DNA of 13,055 nt from AC-69 sp046728055 (GTDB lineage: Bacteria > Actinomycetota > UBA4738 > HRBIN12). The position numbers and the translations under genes are program-made. Below are positions 1-7,293 of this stretch, in pieces. The notes under the pieces are model-generated. The model did no database searches. It saw nothing but the letters and a program-made list of their open reading frames with translations, and was not told where the DNA came from. Location of the stretch: positions 1 through 13,055 of the forward strand of contig JBKPDU010000125.1 of the NCBI GenBank assembly GCA_046728055.1, written 5' to 3'. Position 1 is the first letter of the stretch. Every line of letters starts with the position of its first letter.

Positions 1-215
1 AGTGTGTGCTTCCTGGCCAGCGGGCTCGTGGCCGTGCAGGCGTACTCGGCGGGCTTTACACGGCTAGAAGGGGTTCGGCAGCCCGCTTCCTAATCATCAA
101 GCTGTCTGAGAGTCCGCCAGGGGACCGCCGCCCCCCGTTGCCAAGCCCCGTCTCGCGTGGAATTGGCCCCGCCGTGGCTCCGCGAAAGCCTGGGAAACGT
201 CGGGTAGCAGAGGAG
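1..215. other. Left edge with no recognisable gene
   Basis: I see no convincing gene here. The short open frame is arginine- and proline-rich and looks like chance coding in GC-rich DNA. A 7-bp inverted repeat, GCGGGCT (49-55) and AGCCCGC (80-86), has a 24-nt loop and no T-tract. From about 165 onward the sequence resembles the stretch left of the second tRNA repeat (about 11565-11619), with shared words such as GGCCCCGC and CCGCGAAA. It is therefore probably the right-hand end of an element lying to the left of this window. Confidence 0.4.
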
Positions 216-238
216 TCCTGAAGAGAACGAATCGCCTG
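216..238 (+). repeat. 23-bp element-end arm repeat, copy 1
   Basis: A 23-bp stretch, containing CCTGAAGAGAACGAATCG, is identical to 11620-11642. It lies 45 bp left of the first tRNA-derived core, against 46 bp for the second copy. The intervening DNA is only partly conserved. Conserved spacing of an arm and a core suggests a recombinase-bound or element-terminal sequence; that role is inferred. Confidence 0.7.
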
Positions 239-239
239 A

Positions 240-1300
240 TCAGAGGGTCAATTCAACGCGTTCTCGCAGGAAGGCGAAGCGACTGCATCGAATTCCTAAA
301 CCGCGTGTCGCAGGTTCGATTCCTGCCGGGGGCACCAACCAATACGGTGGTCCAAAAATCGGCACGCGGAAGACCGGCTCATGTGCCCCCGATCCCGCAC
401 CCTGATCTCGGCGACCACCGCCTGCATCACGGCCTTACGCTCAGGCGGCGCTCCGTTCCGCAGGGCGCGCTCGATGTCCCCGACGAGCTCCGCGAGCTCA
501 GCGGGGTCCGGGACGCTCGGGCTGACTCTCCGATATCTCCTCTGCCAGTTCAGAGCGCCGGGCCTCGAGCGACGTGAGCTCCGCCGAGAGCTCCTCGATG
601 CGTCGGGTGCAGACTTCCTCCCGGAGCCTCCCCTCTTCAAAGGCTTTGAAGTAGCGGTCCAACGACCCATGGGCCCTGCGGATCTGGGCCTCCACCGCGA
701 CGAGCTCGTGTTCTCGGTCCGGCCGGTTCGCCTCCACGATCTCTCCCCACCGCTCGACGGCTCCCTCGAGGAGATCACGTCGGGCCAGCGTGGCAAGCAG
801 GCTCTCGACCACCCGGTCCTCGAGCTCGTCACCACGGAGGCGGTCCTGGTCGCACTCCTGCGTCCCGTAGCGGTGCCGCGAGAAGCACACGTAGTACGCG
901 TACTTGTACGCGTTCCCCTGCGCGGAGGCCCCGATGAAGCGCTTCCCGCACTTCTGGCAGACGAGGAGCCCCGTGAGCAGGTACTCGGACCCATTCGTGC
1001 GTCGAAGCGCCATGTCCTCACCGCGGCTCTTCAGGACCGCCTGCGCCGCCTCGAACAGCTGCTCCTCGACGAGGCGCGGGTGGGGCGCGGGGTGGTACCG
1101 CCCGCGGAAGAAGATCTCTCCCAGGTACGCCCGATTCGTGAGCACCGTGAGCACCGCCGTGTGACCCCAGGGTCGCCCTCCCTTGGTCCTGTGACCTCGC
1201 CGGTTCAGCCACTGAGCAACGGCCCGAGAACCGAGTCGCTTGTTCGCGTACAGGTCGAAGATCCGGTACGTCGAAGTCCGGCGGCGGTTCCTGCGCGAAC
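240..1300 (-). pseudogene. Large serine recombinase, C-terminal remnant with frameshifts
   Basis: This is the remnant of a site-specific large serine recombinase. The best-preserved frame (about 1300 down to 498) carries the recombinase domain (RIFDLYANKRLGSRAVAQWL, then LNRRGHRT, and LTNRAYLGEIFFRGR), a zinc-ribbon start CQKCGKRF with a later Cys in YYVCF, and a coiled-coil region rich in Glu, Leu and Arg. Homology then moves to a second frame (around 505-540) for DPAELAELVGDIERAL and VMQAVVAEIRVRDRG, and to a third (around 385-400) for EPVFRVPIFGPPYW, which runs into the tRNA core as VPPAGIEPATRG and stops at 240-242. The N-terminal catalytic serine domain is missing; sequence upstream of about 1300 no longer resembles the family. 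A 5' truncation plus two frameshifts mean it should be inactive. The neighbouring operon genes are intact, so sequencing error alone is an unlikely explanation. Confidence 0.85.
284..335 (+). repeat. 52-bp direct repeat, copy 1: attachment-site core with 3' half of tRNA-Arg(CCT)
   Basis: This 52-bp stretch is identical to 11689-11740. Read on the plus strand it contains an anticodon loop TTCCTAA (anticodon CCT), the 3' anticodon strand ACCGC, variable loop GTGTC, T-stem GCAGG/CCTGC around TTCGATT, and the 3' acceptor strand CGGGGGC followed by A and, in this copy, CCA. The 5' half of the tRNA is absent: the bases left of the loop cannot pair with ACCGC. It is therefore not a functional tRNA but a recombination core. 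Integration into tRNA 3' ends restores the target gene on one side and leaves such half copies at other junctions. Confidence 0.85.
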
Positions 1301-1397
1301 ATCCCGGCCACGTGCTGGACAGCTGGCCGCTGCCGGCCGATTGATTTCTTACAACAGCGATAGCTCACGAAACGCTAATCTCAGGGCACCCAAAGCA

Positions 1398-1403
1398 GAG
1401 GAG
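1398..1403 (+). promoter_or_regulatory. Ribosome binding site deciding the reductase start
   Basis: GAGGAG lies 6 nt upstream of the GTG at 1410 and favours it over the later ATG. Confidence 0.6.
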
Positions 1404-1409
1404 CGCCCC

Positions 1410-1991
1410 GTGGGCAAAGTAGTCATGTACGCCTCGGTGTCGGTAGACGGTTTCATCGCGGACGAGAGCGACCAGCCTGGATCGCTGTTCGACTGGTTGC
1501 TCAGCGGTGACGTCCCGTTGGACGAGAGCGGCGAGGTGAAGGTGTCGCAGACGTCCTACGACTACACCCGGCCGTACTGGGACCAGATCGGGGCGACAAT
1601 CGTCGGGCGCCACGTCTTCGACATGACGGACGGCTGGGATGGGAAGCCTCCGGGCGGGGTCGACCACGTCGTCGTCGTGACTCACCGGGGCAGGCCCGAG
1701 GGCTGGCATCCCGAGGCGCCGTTCTACTTCGTCGACGGCGTCGAGGCAGCCGTGGCCAAGGCGCAGGAGCTCGCGGGTGACCGTATGGTCGAGGTCGCCG
1801 CTGGCGACGTCGGTGGCCAGGTGCTTGCCGCGGGCCTGATTGACGACGTGCGCATGGACGTCGTACCCGTCGTGTTCGGGTCCGGCAAGCGCTACTTCGG
1901 GTCGGTCCATGCGCAGCACCTGTTGGAGGATCCTGACGTGGTGATTCAGGGCAACCGGGTGCTTCACCTGCGCTATCGGGTGCGCCGTTGA
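1410..1991 (+). CDS. RibD C-terminal / dihydrofolate-reductase-like family protein
   Basis: This 193-aa protein belongs to the stand-alone RibD-C/DHFR-like group (YyaP-type), small NADPH-binding fold proteins of mostly unknown substrate. Visible hallmarks are the N-terminal strand MYASVSVDGFIA, then IVGRHVFDM, and a C-terminal block GGQVLAAGLIDDVRMDVVPV followed by VFGSGKRYF. The length fits the family. I chose the GTG at 1410 because GAGGAG (1398-1403) stands 6 nt before it; an in-frame ATG at 1425 is the alternative. The open frame continues far upstream, but that part is antisense to the recombinase remnant and is not coding. The gene stands alone between a broken recombinase and a convergent small gene, so its physiological role cannot be inferred from context. 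Actual substrate unknown. Confidence 0.85.
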   Translation: MGKVVMYASVSVDGFIADESDQPGSLFDWLLSGDVPLDESGEVKVSQTSYDYTRPYWDQIGATIVGRHVFDMTDGWDGKPPGGVDHVVVVTHRGRPEGWHPEAPFYFVDGVEAAVAKAQELAGDRMVEVAAGDVGGQVLAAGLIDDVRMDVVPVVFGSGKRYFGSVHAQHLLEDPDVVIQGNRVLHLRYRVRR

Positions 1992-2320
1992 CCGATCTGA
2001 GCGGGTACCCGAAGAAGTCCACTGCGAACGGTGACACAAGATCGAGCCTCCGGCGGCTCGCCTAGCTCCTGTTCGGCCTCGAGGTACTTCGCGAGAGACT
2101 CCTCCGCTTGTTCGACGGCATGCTTGAAGAGGTGGTCGGCGATGTCGGGCACAACCGTCATCCACTCGAACGGGAAGGAGCCAGCCGCTAGCAGCCGAAG
2201 GACCTCGTCTAGGGCGACCTCTCGCGTTTCCGCGTCGGAAACCGAGAGGTCCCAGAGCTGCCCCTTCCTGGTGAGCTTCACTGGCGAGCCGTGCGCGTCA
2301 GTGCCCTCGAAGGCAAGCAC
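1973..2320 (-). CDS. Small uncharacterised protein with possibly damaged 5' end
   Basis: From the GTG at 2320 this reads 115 aa (LAFEGTDAHGSPVKLTRKGQ..., with an acidic helical stretch HAVEQAEESLAKYLEAEQEL near the end). I do not recognise the family. The frame stays open upstream to a TGA at 2411-2413, and that stretch also looks coding (QLIAIAQQLFRAAVYEGRPP), yet it has no ATG, GTG or TTG start. One base off, a frame starting with GTG near 2445 reads TEATVGDKAG and hits a stop. A single-base frameshift near 2400 would join the two, so the gene may be a recent pseudogene or hold a sequencing error. Its 3' end overlaps the reductase gene tail-to-tail by 19 nt. Confidence 0.5.
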   Translation of the reverse strand: MLAFEGTDAHGSPVKLTRKGQLWDLSVSDAETREVALDEVLRLLAAGSFPFEWMTVVPDIADHLFKHAVEQAEESLAKYLEAEQELGEPPEARSCVTVRSGLLRVPAQIGQRRTR

Positions 2321-2516
2321 GCGACCGGTTGCCCCCGGCGGGCGACCCTCGTAGACCGCCGCTCGGAACAGCTGTTGAGCTATCGCGATCAGCTGCGCCG
2401 TCCCGCCTTGTCACCTACGGTCGCCTCCGTCACCAGAAAGGGGTTCGCGGACTACGCCAAATCCTCCAGGTGCAGCCTGATTTCGACGGTCATTCATCGC
2501 ATCTGACACCACCACC

Positions 2517-2541
2517 GGGAGGCGTCATGCCCGCATACTAA
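2517..2541 (+). other. Possible four-codon minigene upstream of the HEPN gene
   Basis: GGGAGG (2517-2522) is followed 4 nt later by ATG CCC GCA TAC TAA (2527-2541), a four-codon frame (MPAY). It ends 31 nt before the GTG of the large downstream gene. The same CCGGGAGG word recurs as the ribosome binding site of that gene. It may be a translated leader controlling downstream initiation, or coincidence. Confidence 0.25.
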
Positions 2542-2554
2542 GTCCCAGCTTGAA

Positions 2555-2567
2555 GCCTCCGGGAGGC
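2555..2567 (+). promoter_or_regulatory. Short hairpin overlapping the ribosome binding site of the HEPN gene
   Basis: GCCTCCGGGAGGC is a near-perfect palindrome (5-bp stem GCCTC/GAGGC, 3-nt loop). It contains the GGGAGG at 2561-2566 that serves the GTG at 2573. When folded it would hide the site, so it could reduce or gate translation. The structure is seen; the regulatory role is inferred. Confidence 0.4.
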
Positions 2568-2572
2568 TCACC

Positions 2573-3862
2573 GTGCGAGACCGGGCCCATCTCCCAGAAC
2601 AGATTCATCCGATCTACGACTTCGACGTCGCCGCTCAGCAGGAAGTCCTCCTGTATGAGGGCCCACTCACCGCCCAGCAGGCAACCACAGGATGCGAGAC
2701 GGAAGGACGAGTCGTCTTCGGATGGCACGGCGGTGTCCGTTTCGAGTTCGAGGCACCAGCGGCCACCGCCTTCGAGCTGGGAGACGTCGAGCTGCGGATC
2801 TCGTCCATCTCGCTCCAGGGCCGCGGCTCGATTAGCAGGCTCAACGCTCGCCTCGGCGGTGGACGGGCCACTCAGGAGGTCATGGGGATGCTGCAGCCGA
2901 CCACGGTCGGCGGGAGAGGCGATGTCGCCCAGATAGACTTTCAGGTAGTCAACTTCCCTCCGTTCGTCGGGCGGCCGGTGACCAGCGGTGCCCGCTCCTC
3001 CGCTTCCCGACTCACGCTGCACAACGAGACCTGGACCGTAGTCCTCGACGTCGTTCCGGGCGCGAGCGATCGATTCAAGCGTCTGCAACTCCACGGCGGT
3101 TATGGGGTGACGCTGGCCGGGCGTCTCACGCCTACTAGTGGAACGGCGTTTTCCCCGAACCAGGGAGAGAACGTGCTTCATGCTCTGCGGGTGCTGCTGT
3201 CCTTTGCGGCTGGCGACTGGGCGCCACCGCTTCTCCCGATCGGTATCGACGCCTCTGGCGACCGCGTCTGGGCACGGTGGGGTCACCCCATCTCTCGCCC
3301 CTGGCAAGGGCGGTTTCATTGGCTATCCAACTTGCATCCGGAGGTGCTGCAGGAGGTATTCCGACACTTCATGTCTCTTTGGGATGACGATGACTGGCGC
3401 GTCGCACTCGGCCATCTGGTCGACTTCTACGTGGAGGCCAACGGACACACGCTGCTCGAGCCACGACTCGTGCTTGCACAGGCCGGACTCGAGCTGCTGG
3501 CGTGGCTCACCACGTCGAGCCAGAACGGAGCGGCGTCCGATCGGATTCGCGCGATGCTGAGCAAAGCCGGCGTACCGACGGGCATCCCAGACGCGCTTCC
3601 CACACTTGCTGCGTTCGCCGGAGACCGGGATGGGCCATGGGTGATCACCGACATGCGGAATGGCGTCGTGCATCCTCCCCGCCGGGAGGGTGTGTTTGAG
3701 GCCCCTAGAGAAGCTCGGAGCGAGGCATGGTCTCTCGCGATGTGGTATCTGGAACTCGGCATCTTGAGCCTGCTGCGCTTCCAGGGCGGCTATCTGAATC
3801 GTCTCAGCGCGAGGGCCGAATGGGATGTTGATCGACCGCCTTGGGTGGTCTACGAGTCATGA
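2573..3862 (+). CDS. Uncharacterised protein with C-terminal HEPN-type RX4H motif, putative RNase
   Basis: This 429-aa protein starts at GTG 2573 with GGGAGG 6 nt upstream. Residues 1-200 are rich in alternating hydrophobic residues and probably form a beta-rich domain. Residues 200-330 hold helical segments (VLHALRVLLSFAAGDW, then HLVDFYVEANG and EPRLVLAQAGLELLAW), and residues 355-402 contain ITDMRNGVVHPPRR followed by a long helix (AWSLAMWYLELGILSLLRF). R362-N-G-V-V-H367 matches the RX4-6H motif that forms the active site of HEPN ribonucleases, many of which act in abortive-infection defence (ApeA, RnlA-like, MNT-HEPN toxins). From memory the C-terminal pattern occurs in a widespread set of hypothetical proteins, including cyanobacterial ones. 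No antitoxin-like partner such as an MNT nucleotidyltransferase is adjacent. The motif is seen; fold assignment is likely; nuclease activity and a defence role are inferred. Confidence 0.75.
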   Translation: MRDRAHLPEQIHPIYDFDVAAQQEVLLYEGPLTAQQATTGCETEGRVVFGWHGGVRFEFEAPAATAFELGDVELRISSISLQGRGSISRLNARLGGGRATQEVMGMLQPTTVGGRGDVAQIDFQVVNFPPFVGRPVTSGARSSASRLTLHNETWTVVLDVVPGASDRFKRLQLHGGYGVTLAGRLTPTSGTAFSPNQGENVLHALRVLLSFAAGDWAPPLLPIGIDASGDRVWARWGHPISRPWQGRFHWLSNLHPEVLQEVFRHFMSLWDDDDWRVALGHLVDFYVEANGHTLLEPRLVLAQAGLELLAWLTTSSQNGAASDRIRAMLSKAGVPTGIPDALPTLAAFAGDRDGPWVITDMRNGVVHPPRREGVFEAPREARSEAWSLAMWYLELGILSLLRFQGGYLNRLSARAEWDVDRPPWVVYES

Positions 3863-4202
3863 GATGGAGATTCACTTCGCCTGCGCGCCACTCACCATAG
3901 TGTAGGGACTATCCGTCCACTCCCAACGGTCAATCAGATTGTCGGCCAAGGTGCGCGCGGTGTTCGACTCACGGTACCTCGGCGGTTCGTCTAGACCGAG
4001 GACTCCATCAACGTAGTTTTGCCCGTGCGTACGCCGGACGATGCACCGATGGCCCGCCCCCCGTCCACACAGCGGAACGTCAGCAGGTCTGCCCGATGCA
4101 CCACGACGTCGTGAGCTCCCCACGGGGCGATACTCGAAATGCGGCATGAACAAATGGCCTGGGATGCAGCAGTGGAAGAATGATCGGCGAGACCTGACGA
4201 CG
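3863..4202. other. Convergent intergenic region with possible decayed coding remnant
   Basis: These 340 bases separate the plus-strand HEPN gene from the minus-strand end of the EI gene. A 93-aa minus-strand frame (4153-3872) is open, but its first half looks random. Its second half (HGQNYVDGVLGLDEPP, then NLIDRWEWTDSPYTMV) looks more protein-like. A different minus frame reads AHDVVVHRADLLTFRCVDGG over about 4050-4115. Plausible peptides in two frames suggest a frameshifted remnant, of no family I recognise. I see no convincing intrinsic terminator with a T-tract for either flanking gene. Confidence 0.3.
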
Positions 4203-5996
4203 TCAGCCCGGTCCGGGCGACGCGCTGCGTACGTTCCGATCCTCGTCGCTGCTGGATGTGGAGACCGGAGACAACCCCAGCTTCTCCTGGATCATCCGTC
4301 TGGACTGGGCAGCATCCTCAGCGCCCGCGATCGCTTGATCCACGGCGTCCCGGCAGGCCTGCAGCGTGAGACGCCTAAGCGCGTCCTTCACCTCGGGGAT
4401 GGCCACGCCGGTCATCGAGAGTTCGTCCACGCCAAGCCCGACGAGCGCACAGGCGACGATGGGGTCGCCGGCGGCCTCCCCACACACCCCGACCCAGGCC
4501 TCATTCGCGTGCCCTGCCTCGACGACGCTGCGGATCAGATCTAGGACATCGGGGTCGAGCACGTCGCCGATCTCCGCGACGGCGCCATTGAGTCGATCGA
4601 CCGCGAACAGGTACTGGACCAGGTCGTTCGTGCCGATCGAGAGGAAGTCCGCGTGTCGTGCCAGCCGGGCCGCGCCCAGAGCCGCCGATGGGACTTCGAT
4701 CATCACTCCCACCTCGATCTCTGCGGTATCGGCGCCTTCATCCGCCGCCACCGCCCTGAACGTGCCGACGGCCGACTCGAGCTCCGCCGCCGTCGCGACG
4801 AGCGGGAACATGACCGCGAGGCGTCCGGCTTGCTCGGCGGCGACCTCCGCCCGTGCCCGCAGCAGCGCGCGGAGCTGGTCGCGGAACAGATCCGGTCGGC
4901 GCAGGCTGAGACGGATCCCCCGGAGGCCCAGCGCGGGATTCTCCTCCGGGCCGCGATCTACGAACGGCAGCGGCTTGTCCGCTCCGACATCGAGCGTCCT
5001 GAACACGACGCGGCGGCCGTGGAACCCCCGCAGGATTTCTTCGTAGATCTTCGTTTGCTCTTCGACGGTGGGCGCAGCCATCCGTCCAAGGAACAGGAAT
5101 TCGGTCCGCACGAGGCCGCTCCCCTCGCCGCCCGACTCGATCGCGGCGGCGATGTGGTCGACCGAGCCGATGTTCGCTGCGAGCTCGACCGGGTGCCCGT
5201 CGGCCGTCCGGCCGGGTTCATCGCGGAGGGCACCGAGGGCGTCTCGACGTCGCTCCGACTCCTTATGACGACGGGCGACCGACTCGCGCTCGGACCGATC
5301 GGGATCGACGATCGCTTCACCGGCGCGCCCATCGATCGCGACTTCAACGTCGACACGAATGGCCGCGAGCAATCCCTCACAGGCGACCACTGCGGGAACG
5401 CCGAGCGCCCGGGCCAGGATCGCGGCGTGGCTGGTGGCCGAGCCCGTCTCGGTCACGATCCCGGCGATCATGTCCACCGGGATACCGGCCGTCTGGGAGG
5501 GCGAGAGCTCATGTGCCACGATGATCGAACGGTGGTGGGGCATGTCTATGGACGTGCTCAATCCCATGAGGATCTTGACGACTCGGTCCTGGACGTCGTC
5601 GAGGTCGGCCGCCCGTGCCGCCAGGTATTCGCTCGTCGACGAAAGGAGGAGCTCCCGGAACGACCCGAAGGCCTCGACGACCGCTCGCTCCGCCGATGCA
5701 CCGGCCTCGACGGCGTCCTTGGCCAGGCTGATCAATTCGGGGTCGGCCACGAACTCCGCATGCGCCTCAAAGATCTCCCCTTCGTCCCCGCCGGCTGCAC
5801 TCGACACGGCGCGGGCGAGCTCACGCAGCTCGGCGGCGGCGCGATCGAGCGCCCCGAGGAGCCGCGCCATCTCATCCTCCGGCGATGCGGACGCCGTCTC
5901 CGGAACGTCCCTCGGGAGCGGTTGCGGCTCGACGACGAAGGCCGGGGCGAGCGCCGCGCCGGGCGCCGCCGGCCGCCCAGACAGCCTCGTGCTCAC
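4203..5996 (-). CDS. ptsI: Phosphoenolpyruvate-protein phosphotransferase (PTS enzyme I)
   Basis: Enzyme I starts the PTS relay in the cytoplasm by autophosphorylating from PEP and passing the phosphate to HPr. The 597-aa length is slightly above the usual 570-575 because of a Ser/Asp-rich, low-complexity C-terminal tail. Key residues align one position from E. coli numbering: the phosphorylated His190 in GSATSHAAILARALGVPAVV, PEP-binding Arg297 (GLVRTEFLF) and Arg333 (FRTLDVGADKPLP), the LSIGTNDLVQY loop, and Cys505 in VGVCGEAAGDP. The start is GTG at 5996, overlapping the HPr stop in the 4-nt string GTGA, so translation is probably coupled. It is the last gene of the operon. Actinobacteria commonly carry EI away from sugar-specific operons, so finding it here supports a self-contained cassette. 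Confidence 0.97.
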   Translation of the reverse strand: MSTRLSGRPAAPGAALAPAFVVEPQPLPRDVPETASASPEDEMARLLGALDRAAAELRELARAVSSAAGGDEGEIFEAHAEFVADPELISLAKDAVEAGASAERAVVEAFGSFRELLLSSTSEYLAARAADLDDVQDRVVKILMGLSTSIDMPHHRSIIVAHELSPSQTAGIPVDMIAGIVTETGSATSHAAILARALGVPAVVACEGLLAAIRVDVEVAIDGRAGEAIVDPDRSERESVARRHKESERRRDALGALRDEPGRTADGHPVELAANIGSVDHIAAAIESGGEGSGLVRTEFLFLGRMAAPTVEEQTKIYEEILRGFHGRRVVFRTLDVGADKPLPFVDRGPEENPALGLRGIRLSLRRPDLFRDQLRALLRARAEVAAEQAGRLAVMFPLVATAAELESAVGTFRAVAADEGADTAEIEVGVMIEVPSAALGAARLARHADFLSIGTNDLVQYLFAVDRLNGAVAEIGDVLDPDVLDLIRSVVEAGHANEAWVGVCGEAAGDPIVACALVGLGVDELSMTGVAIPEVKDALRRLTLQACRDAVDQAIAGAEDAAQSRRMIQEKLGLSPVSTSSSDEDRNVRSASPGPG

Positions 5997-6280
5997 CCAG
6001 GCTCCCCTTCCTCGTCGCCTTCGCCGAGCTTCGACTCGACGAGCGCGATCAGCCGAGCCAGGGTCACCTCCGCGTCGTCTCCTTCCGCGCCGATCACGAT
6101 CTCGTCTCCCTGATGGCAGTCGAGCGTCAGCAACGACAGGACTGACTTCGCGTTCACCCGGCGGCCGTCCTTCTCCACGGACACATCCGCAGCCGACGAG
6201 GCCGCGGCCCTGGCGAAGATCTTCGCCGGCCGGGCGTGGAGCCCGGATGCGTTCCGCAGGGTCACACGCGCTTCAGGCAT
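5993..6280 (-). CDS. ptsH: Phosphocarrier protein HPr
   Basis: HPr shuttles phosphate from enzyme I to EIIA. The 95-aa protein from ATG 6280 shows ASGLHARPA with His15 as the phosphorylation site and Arg17 beside it. Ser46 in NAKSVLSLL is at the canonical regulatory position, although no HPr kinase is present in this window. A longer upstream extension of the frame exists, but it is antisense-like inside the sugar kinase gene, and the HPr fold accounts only for the ATG at 6280 onward. The start overlaps the 3' end of the kinase gene by 8 nt and the stop overlaps the EI GTG by 4 nt. The C-terminal GEGDEEGEPG tail is acidic and slightly longer than usual. Confidence 0.97.
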   Translation of the reverse strand: MPEARVTLRNASGLHARPAKIFARAAASSAADVSVEKDGRRVNAKSVLSLLTLDCHQGDEIVIGAEGDDAEVTLARLIALVESKLGEGDEEGEPG

Positions 6281-7241
6281 GCGTCGACCTTCGGTGGCGC
6301 TCCTGACCGAGCCCCAACGGTCGCTCCTGGTCGACCTGATGGGTCCGAACCAGGTCACGGTGGAGGTCATCGGGGCCAGGAACCGCCGTGCCCGGAAGCA
6401 CGCAGGCCGCCGCGCCCCACGCCACCCCCTCCGCCAGGGCGAGGGGCCCGTCGCCTCCAGCCGCCAGGAAGCCGGCGAGGAGCGCGTCCCCCGCTCCCAC
6501 GGTGCTCCGTGGGACGATCGCGTCGCTCTCCGCGTGAAGGACTCGGCCTTCCTCGACCAGCACGGCCCCGCTCGGTCCGAGTGAGACGAGCACGGCCCCG
6601 ACTCCCTTCGATCGGAGCTCGTTCGCCGCGAGCACGACGTCCCCCAGCGTCTCGGGGATCACGCCCGTGACCTGGCTCAACTCCTCCTCGTTCGGCTTCA
6701 GCAGGTCGGGGGTGGCGGAAAGCACCCGCTCGAGTGCCCGACCGCTGGAATCCACCGCAACCCGCGCGCCCGAGGGACGGACTGCCACCGTCAAGCGAGC
6801 GTAGAGGTCTTCGGGGGTCCCCGGCGCCAGGCTCCCCGACGCCACCACCCAGTCGGCGCCGTAGGCCGCGGCGACCGCCCCCGCGAGCAGCGCGTCCACC
6901 TCCGCGTTCGACAGGGCGGGACCTGGGGCGTTCACCTTCGTCACGGTTCCGTCGGGCTCCACGACGGTGACGTTCGATCGGATCGCATCGAGGATCGGCA
7001 CGGCGGCGACCTCGATTCCGATCCCTTTCAGGAGCGAAGCGAGCAGCTCACCCTCTGCGCCTCCCAGCGGGAGGACAGAACGGGACGCGTGGCCGTTGGC
7101 CACCAGGGCTCGCGACACGTTGACGCCCTTGCCCCCCGGATCGGACCTGACTGCGTAGGCACGCACGACCTCGCCGGGCCGGAGCTCCTCCACCTCGAGT
7201 GTGTGGTCGAGGCTCGGGTTCGGAGTGACCGTGACGATCAT
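6273..7241 (-). CDS. PfkB-family sugar-phosphate kinase (1-phosphofructokinase / tagatose-6-phosphate kinase type)
   Basis: This ribokinase/PfkB-fold enzyme phosphorylates a ketose phosphate with ATP. The 322-aa protein shows the family's N-terminal TVTPNPSLDHTLEVEELRPG, the sugar-binding DPGGKGVNVSRAL, LKPNEEEL, and the C-terminal STVGAGDALLAGF with catalytic Asp252. These sequences match the 1-phosphofructokinase/LacC branch rather than ribokinases. In this operon the likely substrate is the ketohexose phosphate made by the upstream dehydrogenase, giving a bisphosphate for an aldolase encoded elsewhere. I chose ATG 7241, which begins the conserved IVTVTPNP strand; a TTG at 7256 would add five residues. 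The gap of 52 nt to the dehydrogenase is the largest within the structural genes. The C-terminal 25 residues are not conserved-looking and overlap HPr. Confidence 0.92.
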   Translation of the reverse strand: MIVTVTPNPSLDHTLEVEELRPGEVVRAYAVRSDPGGKGVNVSRALVANGHASRSVLPLGGAEGELLASLLKGIGIEVAAVPILDAIRSNVTVVEPDGTVTKVNAPGPALSNAEVDALLAGAVAAAYGADWVVASGSLAPGTPEDLYARLTVAVRPSGARVAVDSSGRALERVLSATPDLLKPNEEELSQVTGVIPETLGDVVLAANELRSKGVGAVLVSLGPSGAVLVEEGRVLHAESDAIVPRSTVGAGDALLAGFLAAGGDGPLALAEGVAWGAAACVLPGTAVPGPDDLHRDLVRTHQVDQERPLGLGQERHRRSTHA

Positions 7242-7293
7242 GGCGATGCCGAGCAACCCGATGTACGTGCGGCATCAGCGCTCCGGGCCGGTC

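Noticed and set aside
284..335. Functional tRNA gene
   Set aside because: Only the 3' half is present; the preceding bases do not form the 5' anticodon strand, D-arm or acceptor strand.
381..1409. Upstream part of a 536-aa plus-strand frame ending in the reductase
   Set aside because: It is antisense to the recombinase remnant; only the part from GTG 1410 matches a protein family and has a ribosome site.
4206..4218. GCCCGGTCCGGGC inverted repeat as EI terminator
   Set aside because: It lies inside the last EI codons, has a very short loop and no following T-tract.
4653..6113. 486-aa plus-strand frame opposite EI and HPr
   Set aside because: Arg/Gly-rich shadow of strongly supported minus-strand genes with intact catalytic motifs.
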